Assembly (NCBI GenBank): GCA_003313425.1 | Contig: NHZP01000017.1 | Location: 558,001-622,000 of the forward strand | Reading direction: 5' to 3' | Length of the DNA: 64,000 nucleotides | DNA from: Pseudopyrenochaeta lycopersici | Taxonomy: Eukaryota; Ascomycota; Dothideomycetes; Pleosporales; Pseudopyrenochaetaceae | Part shown: positions 1-11,046 of the stretch, in pieces | How positions within the stretch are numbered: position 1 is the stretch's first letter | How the letters are laid out: the number at the start of each line of letters is the position of its first letter | Translations under genes and position numbers: made by a program | The notes under the pieces: generated by a model | Seen by the model: only the letters and a program-made list of their open reading frames with translations | Database searches by the model: none | What the model was told of the DNA's origin: nothing

Positions 1-611
1 CCATAGCAAGCCCTTCGGACGGCCAAACCATTGAGAAGCTTGTATCGGAGGGACTCGCACTGGGCGACGGCGGAGAGACCACGGTTCTGGACCTTGGCGG
101 CGTAGAGGGAGACGGAGTTCTCGGGGAACTTGAAGCGCTTCTGGATGAGCGAGGTGAGCTCACGGATGCGGCGACCCTGCTCTCCGAGGACCTCTTGTGT
201 GTGGGTGGCCCGGATGATGATGTCGGTCACGGTGGGAGTGACGCGGACCTCGACGCCGGAATAACCCTCCTCAGCCAGCTCGCGCTGGAAGAATTCGTTC
301 AACTCGGCATAGAAGACACCGTCTGTGGGAGGGCATGTTAGCGAGGGTCCAATGTGCGCAAATTCCCAACATCTTCCGCGCTCAATGTCTCCCAAGTTGG
401 CCGCCAATTGTGCGCAAAGCAACCCTCCAAAAAGCCTCCCCGGGTCTCCTCTCCACGCTCCAACTCTCTAGCCATAGGAAAGGGTGAATCGTACCAGCAA
501 CGAACTTTCTCCTCTTGGAACTGCAGACAGTCAGTACTAGCTCCATAATCTCCGTGTACAAGACGCGATATGCGGCGGGCAGACTCACATAGCAGACTGG
601 GTGGTGGCCAT
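1..611 (-). CDS. RPS3: 40S ribosomal protein S3 (uS3), 5' part; runs off the left edge
   Basis: Cytosolic small-subunit ribosomal protein at the mRNA entry channel. Exons on the minus strand are 589..611, 495..520 and 1..322 (continuing outside the window). The joined start reads [20 protein letters not shown] and continues into the N-terminal region and KH domain, including the [20 protein letters not shown] stretch. Only about 123 of the family's roughly 260 residues are present. Both introns have good sites (GTGAGT...CAG and GTACGA...CAG) and the phases (2, then 1) restore the conserved [10 protein letters not shown] segment across the 26-nt middle exon, which confirms the model. Identity is very secure from near-universal conservation; the missing 3' end is only the window boundary. 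Short introns near the start codon are usual for fungal ribosomal protein genes. Confidence 0.97.
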
Positions 612-1131
612 TTTGTCGACTGTCGTGTGGCGTATCTGAACCTCCGGGCGTGGTGTTCAGAAAGTCGGGAACCGTGTTGTCGTAAGTCGTGAAGTTGGCT
701 CACTGTGGATTTCGACAATGCGCGCCTGTAAGCGAGTGCGAGCCAAGACTTTTCCGCGCTAGCGCCCACGAGCCCCAACATCGCATCGATAACGATATGG
801 GCATCGCCAAGGTGCTGAACCGCATGCTGAAGTTAAGATCCGATTATGGAACAGACTTGAAGTAAATACTGCCGTCGTGAATGAACATCGCACACACTTC
901 CAGTACTTCTTCTGTTGAACATGCAGACGCACAGGAGCTCAAATATTCAGGCTACTCTACCAGCCAGCAGCGAAACAGATCTCACATTGTTTACACTGCT
1001 CTTAAGTACATAATAAAATGCATCACATGCAATTCCCATGCGCCAAAAGTGCAATACCAGTATATACACCCTCTTCCATTCTAGTGCACTCCGTTGCAAC
1101 TCCTTTCCCGTGTTGCCCAACCGACCATTCT
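612..1131. other. Intergenic, RPS3 upstream region
   Basis: Non-coding stretch between the RPS3 start and the 3' end of the next minus-strand gene. It should hold the RPS3 promoter. The ORFs here are short and not protein-like. I see no further gene. Confidence 0.6.
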
Positions 1132-2482
1132 CTAATGATGCTCAATGGGGTCCTCGGGCAACAGCGGCTCAGGCCTCCTCTCCACACACGACTTTAGCGG
1201 CGGCCTGATCAAGTCGTTGAACAAGAACGTGCCGTATACAAGCAGCGCGAAACCCAAGACCTGGAGCCACTTGAACGTCTCCCAGCCGAGGCCGAGCGAC
1301 ACGATCCAGATGAACAGCGTGCGGCAAGTGTCGATCGTCGAGCGCGAGGTCGCGGACACGGTGCGGGTGACGGAGAGTCCGAAGAAATTGAAGCCACTAT
1401 CGCAGTTATTAGCATGGTGCGAAACTCACAACCGGAAGCAGGACTACTAACCCAATACTGATCATGATGAGGATCGACGAGACGGCGATGGCACGGGAAT
1501 GGATCATCTGGGACAAACCGGCTTTCGCGTTGAAATACCCAGTGCCGATAGCGAAGTGCAAAACGATCATGCCGATCAATGTGAAGACGAATCCGAAAAT
1601 GCCTTCCCATCCAACAACCCTGATCGGCTCCATGGCGTACTTCTCCATGATCCTCTCCTCCAGCACGAACTGTGTAGCCGTGAAGATCTGTGCACCTGCA
1701 ATGAGCAGCACGCCGATGATTGTTATAGCAGCTTGTGATGCCTGCTTTTGCGCATCATAGGATCCATCGTGGAGTGACTGGTGGCCGGGAGTTGCCTTGT
1801 CGTCCTTGGTGATAGCACCTGCGAGTCCAACGACCGCGACACCAAACACAACAACGAAGAGCGAAAACCATTTGTACAGTCCGAGATGGCGTTTGAGGAA
1901 CCAGACACTGAATAGGCCGACAAACAGTACCAATGCGCCTCGAGTCATCTGGTAGATACTCGCAGCCACAAACAGCAAGCCAACGTTCATGAGCGTCGTT
2001 CCGGTGATGTCACAGCATGCCGGCAGCGCCAACAACAGTATACTCCGCCCCTCGAGCGGTATCCTGCCCTCATCATCTGGATGTGCAGGTTTCAAGGGGT
2101 TTGCGATATCCGGCGTCTCGGTGTCGTCAGACGCTGGCGTCGCAATACCGGCGTCGTTATCTGGGATAGCTTCATAGCCGGCCTTGCGGCTCTGGTACCG
2201 CTGGTAAAGATTGAACAAGCCGATAACAAGCCAGCAGCCCATCTCACCAATGAACATTTGGAGAGTCTGGAGAACGGGCTGCTCGAAGTGTTCGCGGTAC
2301 TTGGGCGAGGGGGCGTCGCAGTTCTTCACGCATTGCATGTCCTACACAGAGCAGTCAGCATCGTCCACTCTAACACGGGATCCACCAGGCACGCATACTT
2401 GATACTTGGTCAACAGCGTATTGCAAACACCCGTCAACAGCATCATAGCCACCAAGAACGGCACCGCGGCTCTGACCGCCAT
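1132..2482 (-). CDS. SLC35F6-type drug/metabolite-superfamily transporter
   Basis: Multi-spanning membrane protein of the nucleotide-sugar-transporter-like SLC35F family. Exons: 2399..2482, 1452..2341 and 1132..1396; the phases close on 412 aa. It begins with a hydrophobic helix (MAVRAAVPFLVAMMLLTG), followed by the TKYQ-D junction, a second helix around MFIGEMGCWLVIGLF, a cytoplasmic linker rich in acidic residues and prolines, then the EamA-like core (ITGTTLMNVGLLFVAASIYQ) and a C-terminal repeat (NFFGLSVTRTVSATSRSTID) that matches the typical SLC35F6 ending. The ATG at 2482 was chosen because it places the first helix at the N-terminus as in the family. Animal SLC35F6 is lysosomal or mitochondria-associated; the substrate is not known and nothing here identifies it. 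It is encoded head-to-tail with RPS3 and is probably a conserved single-copy gene. Confidence 0.88.
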
Positions 2483-3244
2483 GATGAGTAGGAGTACAGC
2501 TCCAACGGAGCTCCTGCGTCGCTTATCGGGAAGGGGAGAATGCTCAGCGTGCTTCAGATACAAAGGATGAAGCTGTTGCGATCACACAAGAGGGGAATGG
2601 AGTAGGTTATATGAGACGTAAGGAGCTCTAAAGGTGCTAGGCAGCTCCAAGCTGCGACCCGTGACAGTTGAGTCAAGTGAGGCGCGTGAGGCTGGGTGAC
2701 GGAGCCGCTTCGGCGATAAGATAGGCAACACGCTAGCATCTGGTTGCCGCGGCCAAGTCGCGACCGCCAGCTCATCGTCATTACGTCTTGCTCTTCATCT
2801 CGATAATTCGTCGCACCGAGCTACATTGATCAAGCGCTCTGTTATGGTAGAGGTTGTCCACGTAGCTAATTAATACGGGAGCCTTACACAAGCCTGGCAG
2901 ATGCCTTCTTCGACTCCCGTCTCAGCCAAGTCCGGCTGACAAGTACGCGTGATCACAGGAGCTAACAAGAGTGGCGAAGGCGGTGTCTAGCAGCAGGTAC
3001 AGCGATGGCTTGTGCACCCTTACTCGGATTCATGTCAATCTGTATTGGGCCAGGTACACTGGAGAAACTTGAAATACTGTCAGTCCCAAAGAAGACGTAC
3101 CACCGCATGGCACCTCATCACGCATCAAGGCCGGCGTCGAAAACGACAGTACTGTCCATTGGGTATCTACACGTCACTTCCTAACACGGAACAACGTTCG
3201 TCACTTGCACAAGTCCCTCTTACCCAAGCCACACTCTATTGTCC
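2483..3244. other. Intergenic, 0.76 kb
   Basis: Upstream region of the SLC35F6-type gene and downstream region of the MFS gene. No credible ORF or RNA gene seen. Confidence 0.55.
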
Positions 3245-4963
3245 TTACAAGAACCATCTAAATTCTGGATTCCTCGGTCCGTCCTTCAGCTTCTCCGTAG
3301 ACACATCTCTCGCCGTCAAATGAACCCCTTGCTTTGTATTCCTCCTCTTATTATCGAATAGCATATATACGCCCAGCAGCAACGCGCATACACTACCCGT
3401 TGCTCCAAACGCCGCCGTAGTAGCCAGTGCGGGGATATACTTTGGCGCATCCTGAGGCCTGAAGATGTTTGAGCTAACGACGCCCATCAGGTTGGCCAAG
3501 GGCACGCCAACAGATGTAAGTGTGACGCGCTTGTTCTCGTCGGCGACATTGTTGTTGTACCATGTGGAGAGCAGGACGGAGGGAGCAGATGTGCCCCACG
3601 TCATCATGAAGCAGGCGAAGTAGGCGACACGGATGGAATGAGCGACGTCGATTGTTGCGAAGATGATGAATCCGGTGAAGGTGAGCAGAAAGCCAAAGGC
3701 AATGAATGGGAAGCGGAGGCGTGCGTAATCGGATGCGAAGGCAAGGATGAGGAGCACACAAGCACCAACAATGTTTGGCGCGACCGTGTAGAGGTTAGTC
3801 TTGACCTTGTCGTATCCCAGGCGCTGGACAATTTGCGGCAAGAAGAGCGACACAGATTGCAGTGGGACACCAAGGCAGATTTCAATGGCGAGGAAGCCGT
3901 ACGTCGAGGGCTCTTTGAAGATACCCAGAGCCTTCTTAAGATTGAACTTCTCGCCCACTACTGCGGAGGAGTCGATTTGGATACGAGTATAGGCAAGTTG
4001 TCTCTCAGCCTCGTTAAGGAATTTAGCTTCATACGCATTTTTCGGTAGATACCAGTATGCGAAGAAGGAGACTTGATCTAGTCAGTTTAGTTCACAGTAC
4101 AAGCTTAAAGGACTTACAGCAGACGGTCAATGCGCCCTCAATAATGAATAGGTAGCGCCATGAGTCTAGCTTTGATTCAATCTGAAAGACTCCGAAAGCC
4201 AGTAGTCCAGAGAAAGCATTCGCGATGTTAGACGCAGCGTAGAAGATGGCAAGTCTTCGGGCCAGCTCGCCTCTTCGATAAAACGTAGTCAGGTAGTAGA
4301 TGACCAGTGGGAAGAACGCCGACTCAGCCATACCTATGCACCATTAGCCTCTAGTCTTAGGACCGATATATGAAATATACGATGCACGTGAGGCAAGCAA
4401 GCATCTCCAAGCTTCATTGGCACAACGCCCCCTCGCTTGAGACACAACCAGAACCTCCACGTCGCCCATCCTCCCCTTCGTGCAACTGAAGAAAACTTAC
4501 CCAAAAACCAGCGCAGAGCCATCATGCCGCTCCAATTCTGCGCACTCGCAGCAAGCAAGGTCGCGGAGCCAAACGAAAACATCATAATCGGGAGCACGCG
4601 ATGCGGGCCATACTTCTTGCCGAGCATTCCAATCGGGGGCGCAAAAACGACATACGGCACATAGAAGATGCTCAGCATAGTGTTGTACTGGTTGCCGACG
4701 AAGCCCAAATCCTTGTCCATGCCGTCTGTCTTTGCGTTGCCCAGGTTGCCCTTGTCGAGCGCGTTGAAGAGGTACATGACGGCCAGCATAGGGAGGATGC
4801 GCAGGTCGAATTTCCATGTCAGCGCTTTCTCGTGCTCGTAGCTGGGGAGATGGTGCGTTGTGCCTTCGAGCGGGACGGGGGCGCCGGCGTATTTGGACGA
4901 CGAGTTCGACGTGGTGACTTCCAGGCCGTCCTTTGCGAGCTCAGGGTCTTTGACGTTAGACAT
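3245..4963 (-). CDS. MFS permease, allantoate/nicotinate permease (Dal5/Tna1, ACS) family
   Basis: Plasma-membrane H+ symporter of the anion:cation symporter family, which imports organic anions such as allantoate, nicotinate or other vitamins. Exons: 4501..4963, 4118..4333 and 3245..4071 (or 3245..4077 if the nearer TAG acceptor is used; both keep frame), giving about 501 aa. Visible landmarks are the N-terminal cytoplasmic tail, the first helix with LPMLAVMYLFNALDKGNLGNAKTDG (the family's conserved D-x-GN-xx-NAK region), the FAPPIGMLGKKYGP loop (motif A-like) and the W-FLGMAESAFFPLVIYYLTTFYRRGE segment restored across intron 1. The C-terminal half holds six more hydrophobic segments, including MMTWGTSAPSVLLSTWYNNN. 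Substrate cannot be read from sequence. Intron 1 is long (167 nt) for this genome. Confidence 0.9.
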
Positions 4964-6661
4964 GGTCGCGGTTGGTGCTTGTCAGATGGGCGCGGTAGGA
5001 TTCAGATGGAATGCCGATGTCCCAGTGGCCGTCAAACACACGGTACAGTGTAATTGAAGCCTGATTGCAATGTCACTTTTGAAGAAAGCGCAACTCGAAG
5101 CTTGGGGAAGTGATCGCGTGGTTGTTCAGCTTATGTAGGATCGCAACAAGCTGTCTGTCTAGAAAAGGGAGTGCCAGCGGTGACCCGTGGAGTTACATGG
5201 GCACTGCATCACCTGCTTATACGTGCGCATTACCCAGTCTAGAAAGCCGTTGGATGGTCATACTGGTCCAGGGTAGCATTTCTCCGCTGCCCTACAGCGT
5301 TGCATGACTTGGCATTTCGCCGCTTTGATACACAAAGTCTGCGCTTTCAACCAATCCTCTTCATGGATCCTCGTGCCGAAGCCATGTGTGAGTTCAAGAC
5401 CAGTCATGAGTGGTTCGGCAGACTGGCAGGAGTAAGGATCAGCGTGCCTTCCTGGGTGGTTCAACCGAGAAATGATAAGAGCTGGCCCGCCATGATGTGG
5501 TATTGAAGGATCTCGGACATTAGACCGACAATTTGACATCATTATTGCGGCTCTTTTGAATGGAAGATACTCTCGTTATTGCAATGAAACAAGGAAGCGC
5601 AGGATACTGGCCGTGTCTCATTCAGTCAGTAGAAGGGACGGAATGCTCATGGGGTTTAGTTCGAGAGTGGGCCCACATCGTTTCCCCGCAATTCGGGGCA
5701 ATTGCTTATCCTCAAGCTGGGATCACGGGATCTTTCAACGCAGAAGCCAGCGCTTTCAAACGACGCTTGACGGCGCGACAACCAACGGACGAGGCCGCGT
5801 TGGCGAAGCTTAAAAATCAGGGCACACGTTTTGGGGCGTCGTGGCTGAAGCGATCATGATGCAAGCCTCGCGCGATGGTAAGACGTCGATGACGATAAGT
5901 GCCCGATATAGCACCTACACATAGGGTGAGATAATGCGCCGCAGGCCTCTACCGACATGTTCACCATGGTACCGGTGCCCCAGACTGTAAGCATTCGGGC
6001 CGACTCTGCTCCTGCGTGCCGTCGCAACGGAAAGATGAACAGAGCCCGGGGAAGCCGCCTTGGCTGGTGGGTATTGTATGGGGGTTATCTGGTCCTATCA
6101 ACGCAGATGATAAGGTATCGGTGAGCCAACGCTCAGTCCTCCACAGATAGATTATGTGCGTTTGAATAGACGACAACCTTCCAAATAAGGAGGCCGTAAG
6201 GGGCCATGTTCCTTGTTGGATATCGAAAGCGTCGTACAAACTGGGCAACGCTGTTATCGCGGGATAGCCACACTGTGCGACGGTGGGATAATTGCAACAG
6301 AGGAGCGTGAGGGCGGTGTGATAGCGAAATATTGTTGGTTTTATTGTGCGCTATTCTTACACTACGTGTGCAACCTACTGATCAGGCTGCTTGTCTCCCA
6401 AACCCGTCTATAGTTGACAAAGGAGATGTTGAACTTCGCACAATAGAAGTGATGTTGGTCATACACCTCGACGGCGCTCACATGAAAGGATATCTCGAAT
6501 GAGACTAGGATGTTGCACACTCGTGATGTCGCAATGTCAATCATACAGTAAAACGCCAATGGGTATCCCTTCGCAAGCAAGCCTTTTTGCTTTAAACGCC
6601 TCTAGATAAATGAAGAGCAAAAAATATAGCACGGAAGACGTGCAAAAATGAAGGTCGAACT
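4964..6661. other. Intergenic, 1.7 kb
   Basis: Upstream region of the permease gene. ORFs around 5556-5859 on the plus strand have no family resemblance and overlap one another in different frames, so I do not call a gene. Confidence 0.5.
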
Positions 6662-8401
6662 CTATGGGTGTGGCGCTGTTTCCTTGCCCTTTGATGAATG
6701 AGGATGCAAGAGGTTAGGTCGCCATTTGGCCACGTTGGTAACGTTGAAGTGTAGTGGCTCTTTGGGCCCTTTCTCCCTTACCGGCATCTTTCGCTTCGAA
6801 CGACCAGACACATACATTGGTTGCTGGGCATGGCCGCTACCATTGACGTTAGGCATACTGTGCTTCGATCTAAGCTTTGGCTTCTTGTCGCGATGCTCAT
6901 CATCCGTAGTCTCGGTTTCAAAGCTACGTAAGCTGCTCCGCTCTGACGAGAAGCGGGGATTGCTCGAGTGGCTGGACGATTGGGTCGGGGTGCGCTGCAT
7001 GGGGCTCAGTCTGTTAGAGTGAGATGACGACGCCGTTTGTGCCCGTTCGATGGGGCTCAGCATAGCAGCTGAATCGGCAAGGACGTCCAGTTTCGAGGGC
7101 GCCCTGTCCGCCATCGAGTGAGTTCGAGATGAATAGGTGGGAGGAGGATCCTGGTAATCATACATAATCTCAGAGTCCAAACTCTTGTATTTGGTAATGC
7201 CGTCAAGTTCTTCGTCAGGATTCCAGCAAGATTCGTCAAATCCGGGTACGGCTGGCAGAAAGCGGATCTCATTCCAAGTCACGTCTTCGTACTGGAGGGT
7301 AATGTAGAGAATGTCTCCTTGCATCTTGTCGTGCGCAATACAGTGATCCTCGAGGAAAGGGAAGTCCCATACATCACGATGAATGAGATCTGGTGGTAGC
7401 GTCGTCAGAGCCATGCGACCGAAAGGTTCGTCAGACGGACGGTGACCCGTTAGTGGCATCCATGGTCTGCTACGGAAGACGCCTTTGAAGGCAGTCTCGA
7501 CCCGGTTTGCGAAGCAGGAGCTGTCGTGGCTTGGGAAATCGAGATTCTGTTGCAGTTTACGAGACGCACTTCGTTTGTAGCCGTTGCTATCAGGGTCGAA
7601 GGCAAACCTCTGCGACTTGCGGGGCACAAAAATGACGCGAACACTCCATGATAAGGGATACTTCTTGTCGGTGCGAATGGGGAGCTGACCAAGGGAGCTA
7701 TGTGACTGCATCAGGAGCGGAAGCTGTGGAACAGGTGGTGCTTTTGGTGTCGATACATGTGCTCTGGGCGTGGAGGGGGCGGGTGTCACGTCTCTCGACA
7801 TGGCGCCAACCTGCTCCATTCGATCGACTCTGTTTTCAAGATCCATGCTAAATTCGTCCACCAGAGTCAAGCGCTCACCTTGGGCCTTGAGCTGGTCGCT
7901 AAGCTCTGTTGTTTTGTCGACGACGGCTTCTATCTTGTCGTCCATGGAGAACTTTAGAAACTGCATGTTCTCGTACATGCGTGCTTCCACTGCCTTACTT
8001 GTTCTGATAAGTTCCTCGCGCGCCATCCTTTCCTTGAACAGTTCTTGCTTCAGATCCTGCTCCAACGTCTCGAACCGCTTGACCTCCTGCCTAAGGCGCT
8101 TCATTTGCTCTATCGCTTGGACGTATTCCTCCATGGACACGGTGGAAAGCGGCTGTGCTTCGTGATTCCATGCCTGGTGGCCACAACCGCAGCGAGAGCG
8201 TACTATCGAGTCCGGGTAGAAGCTCCGGCAGGAGCAGCGTTGACGGGTGCCATTGCCCGCCTCAGAGTCGGGGAGGAGGAAGGCGCACTCTCCGCGGGGA
8301 AGCGGTGCCTCATCGCCAGACGCAGGCTTTCCAGGCAGTTGGGTGAGGGCCTGTGTGTTGCTAGGGAACATCAGGAGTCGACCGGGGACGGTGGTCGTCA
8401 T
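6662..8401 (-). CDS. Uncharacterised coiled-coil protein with N-terminal Cys/His motif
   Basis: A 579-aa single-exon ORF beginning at the ATG at 8401 (an in-frame TGA lies upstream). Residues about 55-85 hold a Cys/His-rich motif (C-x-CRSFYPD...C-x-CGH-x-AWNHE) that could bind zinc. Residues about 90-215 form a strongly charged heptad-like coiled coil (EEYVQAIEQMKRLRQEVKRF onward). After a Pro/Thr-rich linker there is a folded-looking region (about 250-410, with SWSVRVIFVPRKSQRFAFDP and WNEIRFLPAVPGFDESCWNP), then a Ser-rich basic tail. I recognise this only as a fungal protein of unknown function. A leader ORF lies directly upstream and overlaps the start (see 8401-8775). An additional 5' exon cannot be excluded. 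Confidence 0.75.
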   Translation of the reverse strand: MTTTVPGRLLMFPSNTQALTQLPGKPASGDEAPLPRGECAFLLPDSEAGNGTRQRCSCRSFYPDSIVRSRCGCGHQAWNHEAQPLSTVSMEEYVQAIEQMKRLRQEVKRFETLEQDLKQELFKERMAREELIRTSKAVEARMYENMQFLKFSMDDKIEAVVDKTTELSDQLKAQGERLTLVDEFSMDLENRVDRMEQVGAMSRDVTPAPSTPRAHVSTPKAPPVPQLPLLMQSHSSLGQLPIRTDKKYPLSWSVRVIFVPRKSQRFAFDPDSNGYKRSASRKLQQNLDFPSHDSSCFANRVETAFKGVFRSRPWMPLTGHRPSDEPFGRMALTTLPPDLIHRDVWDFPFLEDHCIAHDKMQGDILYITLQYEDVTWNEIRFLPAVPGFDESCWNPDEELDGITKYKSLDSEIMYDYQDPPPTYSSRTHSMADRAPSKLDVLADSAAMLSPIERAQTASSSHSNRLSPMQRTPTQSSSHSSNPRFSSERSSLRSFETETTDDEHRDKKPKLRSKHSMPNVNGSGHAQQPMYVSGRSKRKMPVREKGPKEPLHFNVTNVAKWRPNLLHPHSSKGKETAPHP

Positions 8402-8775
8402 CAACTTGCTGGACGAATGGTGGGTGGCTCATGGAAGGCCGACGAGGAAGGACAATTGAAATTCAGAAGGAGCGTAGTGTTGGAAACGATGGAGAGCCAA
8501 GCAAGAGCCTGTGGCACAGGTGTCAGCTGGGGGATAAGGTTCTCGTCATATACTGGGACAAGCAAGTCGGGCAGGATCTGAGGCTGGTTCGCAAGATAAG
8601 CAAGCATAGACTCACAGTCAGAACCACAGAGTCGGAACACGCACACGGGAGCGTCCAAGTTGAGGGTGGCACAATCAAAAGGACCGGCAGGACGTGTGCG
8701 CCCGTGGGTGGAGAGGGAGATTTTGAAGCAGCAGTTAGAGAGAGTGTAGTAGTGCTCAGTAGGGCGGCGGGCCAT
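8401..8775 (-). other. Long upstream ORF overlapping the next start codon (TGATG)
   Basis: A 124-codon ORF with a well-placed ATG (CCCATGG context) at 8775 whose TGA stop shares one base with the ATG of the downstream 579-aa ORF. It may be a regulatory uORF or a separate small protein. Alternatively, a GTGAGT donor, a CTGAC branch site and a CCACAG acceptor inside it define a possible intron of about 106 nt. Removing that intron puts the leader in the downstream frame, but it then still meets the TGA at about 8423. Product unknown. Confidence 0.35.
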
Positions 8776-11046
8776 GGGATGTGCAGGTACTCTTTCTTTT
8801 TGGCAGCGGACTAGCTCCCGCGCCGGGGGAGGTCAGCCCTGTCATGGCTGGGGACCAGTGCTGGCTGGTTGTGGGTGCTGGTGGACACTGCGAGTTGGGG
8901 TGTGTGGTGGGCGCCCAGCCAGGAGGAAGAGATAAGACGGCTGCTTCCAGAAAACGCGCGAATGGCCGGGGTCGCGTGGGAGCGCCGAAGCCGCATGCCA
9001 TTCGCCGCCGGCTGCGCTCTTTCGCCCATTGCGTTCCAGGAGCCTGTGCTACATGCGTAGAATTGCAGCAGCCGCATACCCTGCAGACTGGCAGACGGCT
9101 GGAGACTGACTAGAGACGGACCTCGGGCACACGCTCGACGCGTTATCGGCGGGCAGAGTATGCGCGCGTTTGCTCAGCCCACAGCACATTCCATGTCCTG
9201 GGAGAGGTTAGTGGGAGAGGTTAGCGACCCCACTCCAGATTCCCATGTTGAGTATTATTCACACCAGTTCGTCAGCGTGGTCACCGCGCGCCCGTCTCTG
9301 TGGCCGTTGCACGCAAGTTGGCTCTGGCGAGAATTGAATCCAAATGGAAGCACTCGCTGACCAGCTGCACGGCGCTGCTGGCTCAGTTCGCCCCCTACAG
9401 GGCCTCTGTCCTGGATGCCCAGTGCGACATGTCGTTGGTAGGCACTTGGCTTATCGCGACCATTGATACACCCCACGTCCTCTCGCCTGCGCGCCTGTGA
9501 TTGGCCGGCCACTGTTGCAGCTTCAACCTCAACGCACAAGTCCTGCCCAAAATGCGTCCACGGTGCTATCAAGCGCTGAGACAGGGCCCCAGACCAGCGT
9601 GCCATGGCTACAGGTCGGAGCAAATATGTGGCAACATGCCGTCAAGTCCGAAACAAATCACGAAAACACCTCGCGCCCGTGTTCGCCTTTGGTAAACAGG
9701 CGTGGCCGACGGCCAGGGAGCGGTCACAGATTGCTACGTAGCAGCGAAATCATGTCCGCCTTCACGTGTATTCCAGTCGCCTCCCCAACATTCGGTATAG
9801 AGAGCGTGCGATATACATATGCACTGCGGCATCGAGCCATTGCCGCCCACTCCTTCTGCACCCACTGTTCGATGTGGGAAGGTGTGCATGTGCATGACCT
9901 TGATGCGCCGTCGACCCACAGCCTCGCACACTTCCTCGTTGTCCATCTGCCCATGCCCCCGATGCCAATCGCTGCATCTCTTGGGCGGCAAAATGGTTGA
10001 AACCAGGCATATAGTCATCGAGTCAGGTTGTCCAGAAACCGCTCACCTCAAATCTGAGGTGCATGCTGATGAGAAGCACGCCACAGCGGAATCTGAGCAC
10101 CGCGCACTCGGCAGCCCACTGCCACTCCCAAACACCAACATCAAGTCAGAGAATCCCACGTTGCGTAAACGCCTTACCCTTTGCCTTCTCTCCTTCACGC
10201 CGCATTCAACCGATCCAGAACTGAAAATGGTGCACGATCTTTGCCACCCGCCACTCCGAACCCACCCTTCGCGTGGCATGTTCATCAAATTTATGAAGCC
10301 GTTCCCTCGCTGTGGAACCTATAGGGTAATGGTTGTTGAATATTTCTCTCCCCCTTGACTGTCACCATCCACTTTCTGAGATGAGCTTCCACATTCTGCC
10401 CGACTCTCGTGTTTCTGTTTGGCAATTGTACCACAATGCCATTCTGGCCGTCTCATTTCGCGAGATGGCGAAATCCCACGACATCGTCACGACAGAACGT
10501 GCAAAATTCCCTGTCTTGTTCTTGCTCGTCCGCGTCACTGCGTCTTTTTCACCGTCTCTTCAAAATCTTATTAGAGATCCAGCTTGAAGTAGCTAGCCTG
10601 CCGGGAGCATCCGTGGGGAGACTGCGTGGTTTGCTTTTTGGTGATTCCAACGGTGATTCGCGGTCCGTGGGCTGGAATTAGCTTGTTCTGCAATTTCAGT
10701 GGGCATCTGTCGCAGTGTGCCATTATCATGTGCTCAAATTATGGGCACGTGTGTTTCGTATGTCATTCATCATCCGTCACAGTTCAAGGGTGCCAAATCA
10801 AGGACGTGGTCTGCATCATGGAATTTATTACTTGGACATAACGTGTCGCTGGTGCATGGTTTCGATGGGGTGGGGAGGATCGTGCCTAATTCGGATATCG
10901 GCAAGCTTGGCAGCCGGATCTCCTGCGACGACGAGAAGCGAACTGCCTTCGTTCCGAATAGGTTCAAGCCGGGCTTCAAACGGCAGCTCTAGGGGCATTA
11001 GACCAATTCTGTTGCATCTTCACCTTCTTGAATCATCACCTGACCG
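8776..11046. other. Intergenic, 2.3 kb, divergent promoter region
   Basis: Lies between the minus-strand coiled-coil gene and the plus-strand Zn2Cys6 gene, so it is a shared divergent upstream region. Many overlapping small ORFs occur on both strands, as expected of GC-balanced non-coding DNA. None is convincing. Confidence 0.5.

Noticed and set aside
9300..9360. Possible tRNA T-loop-like string near 9337
   Set aside because: The GG-TTC core is missing and no acceptor or anticodon stem can be folded around it.
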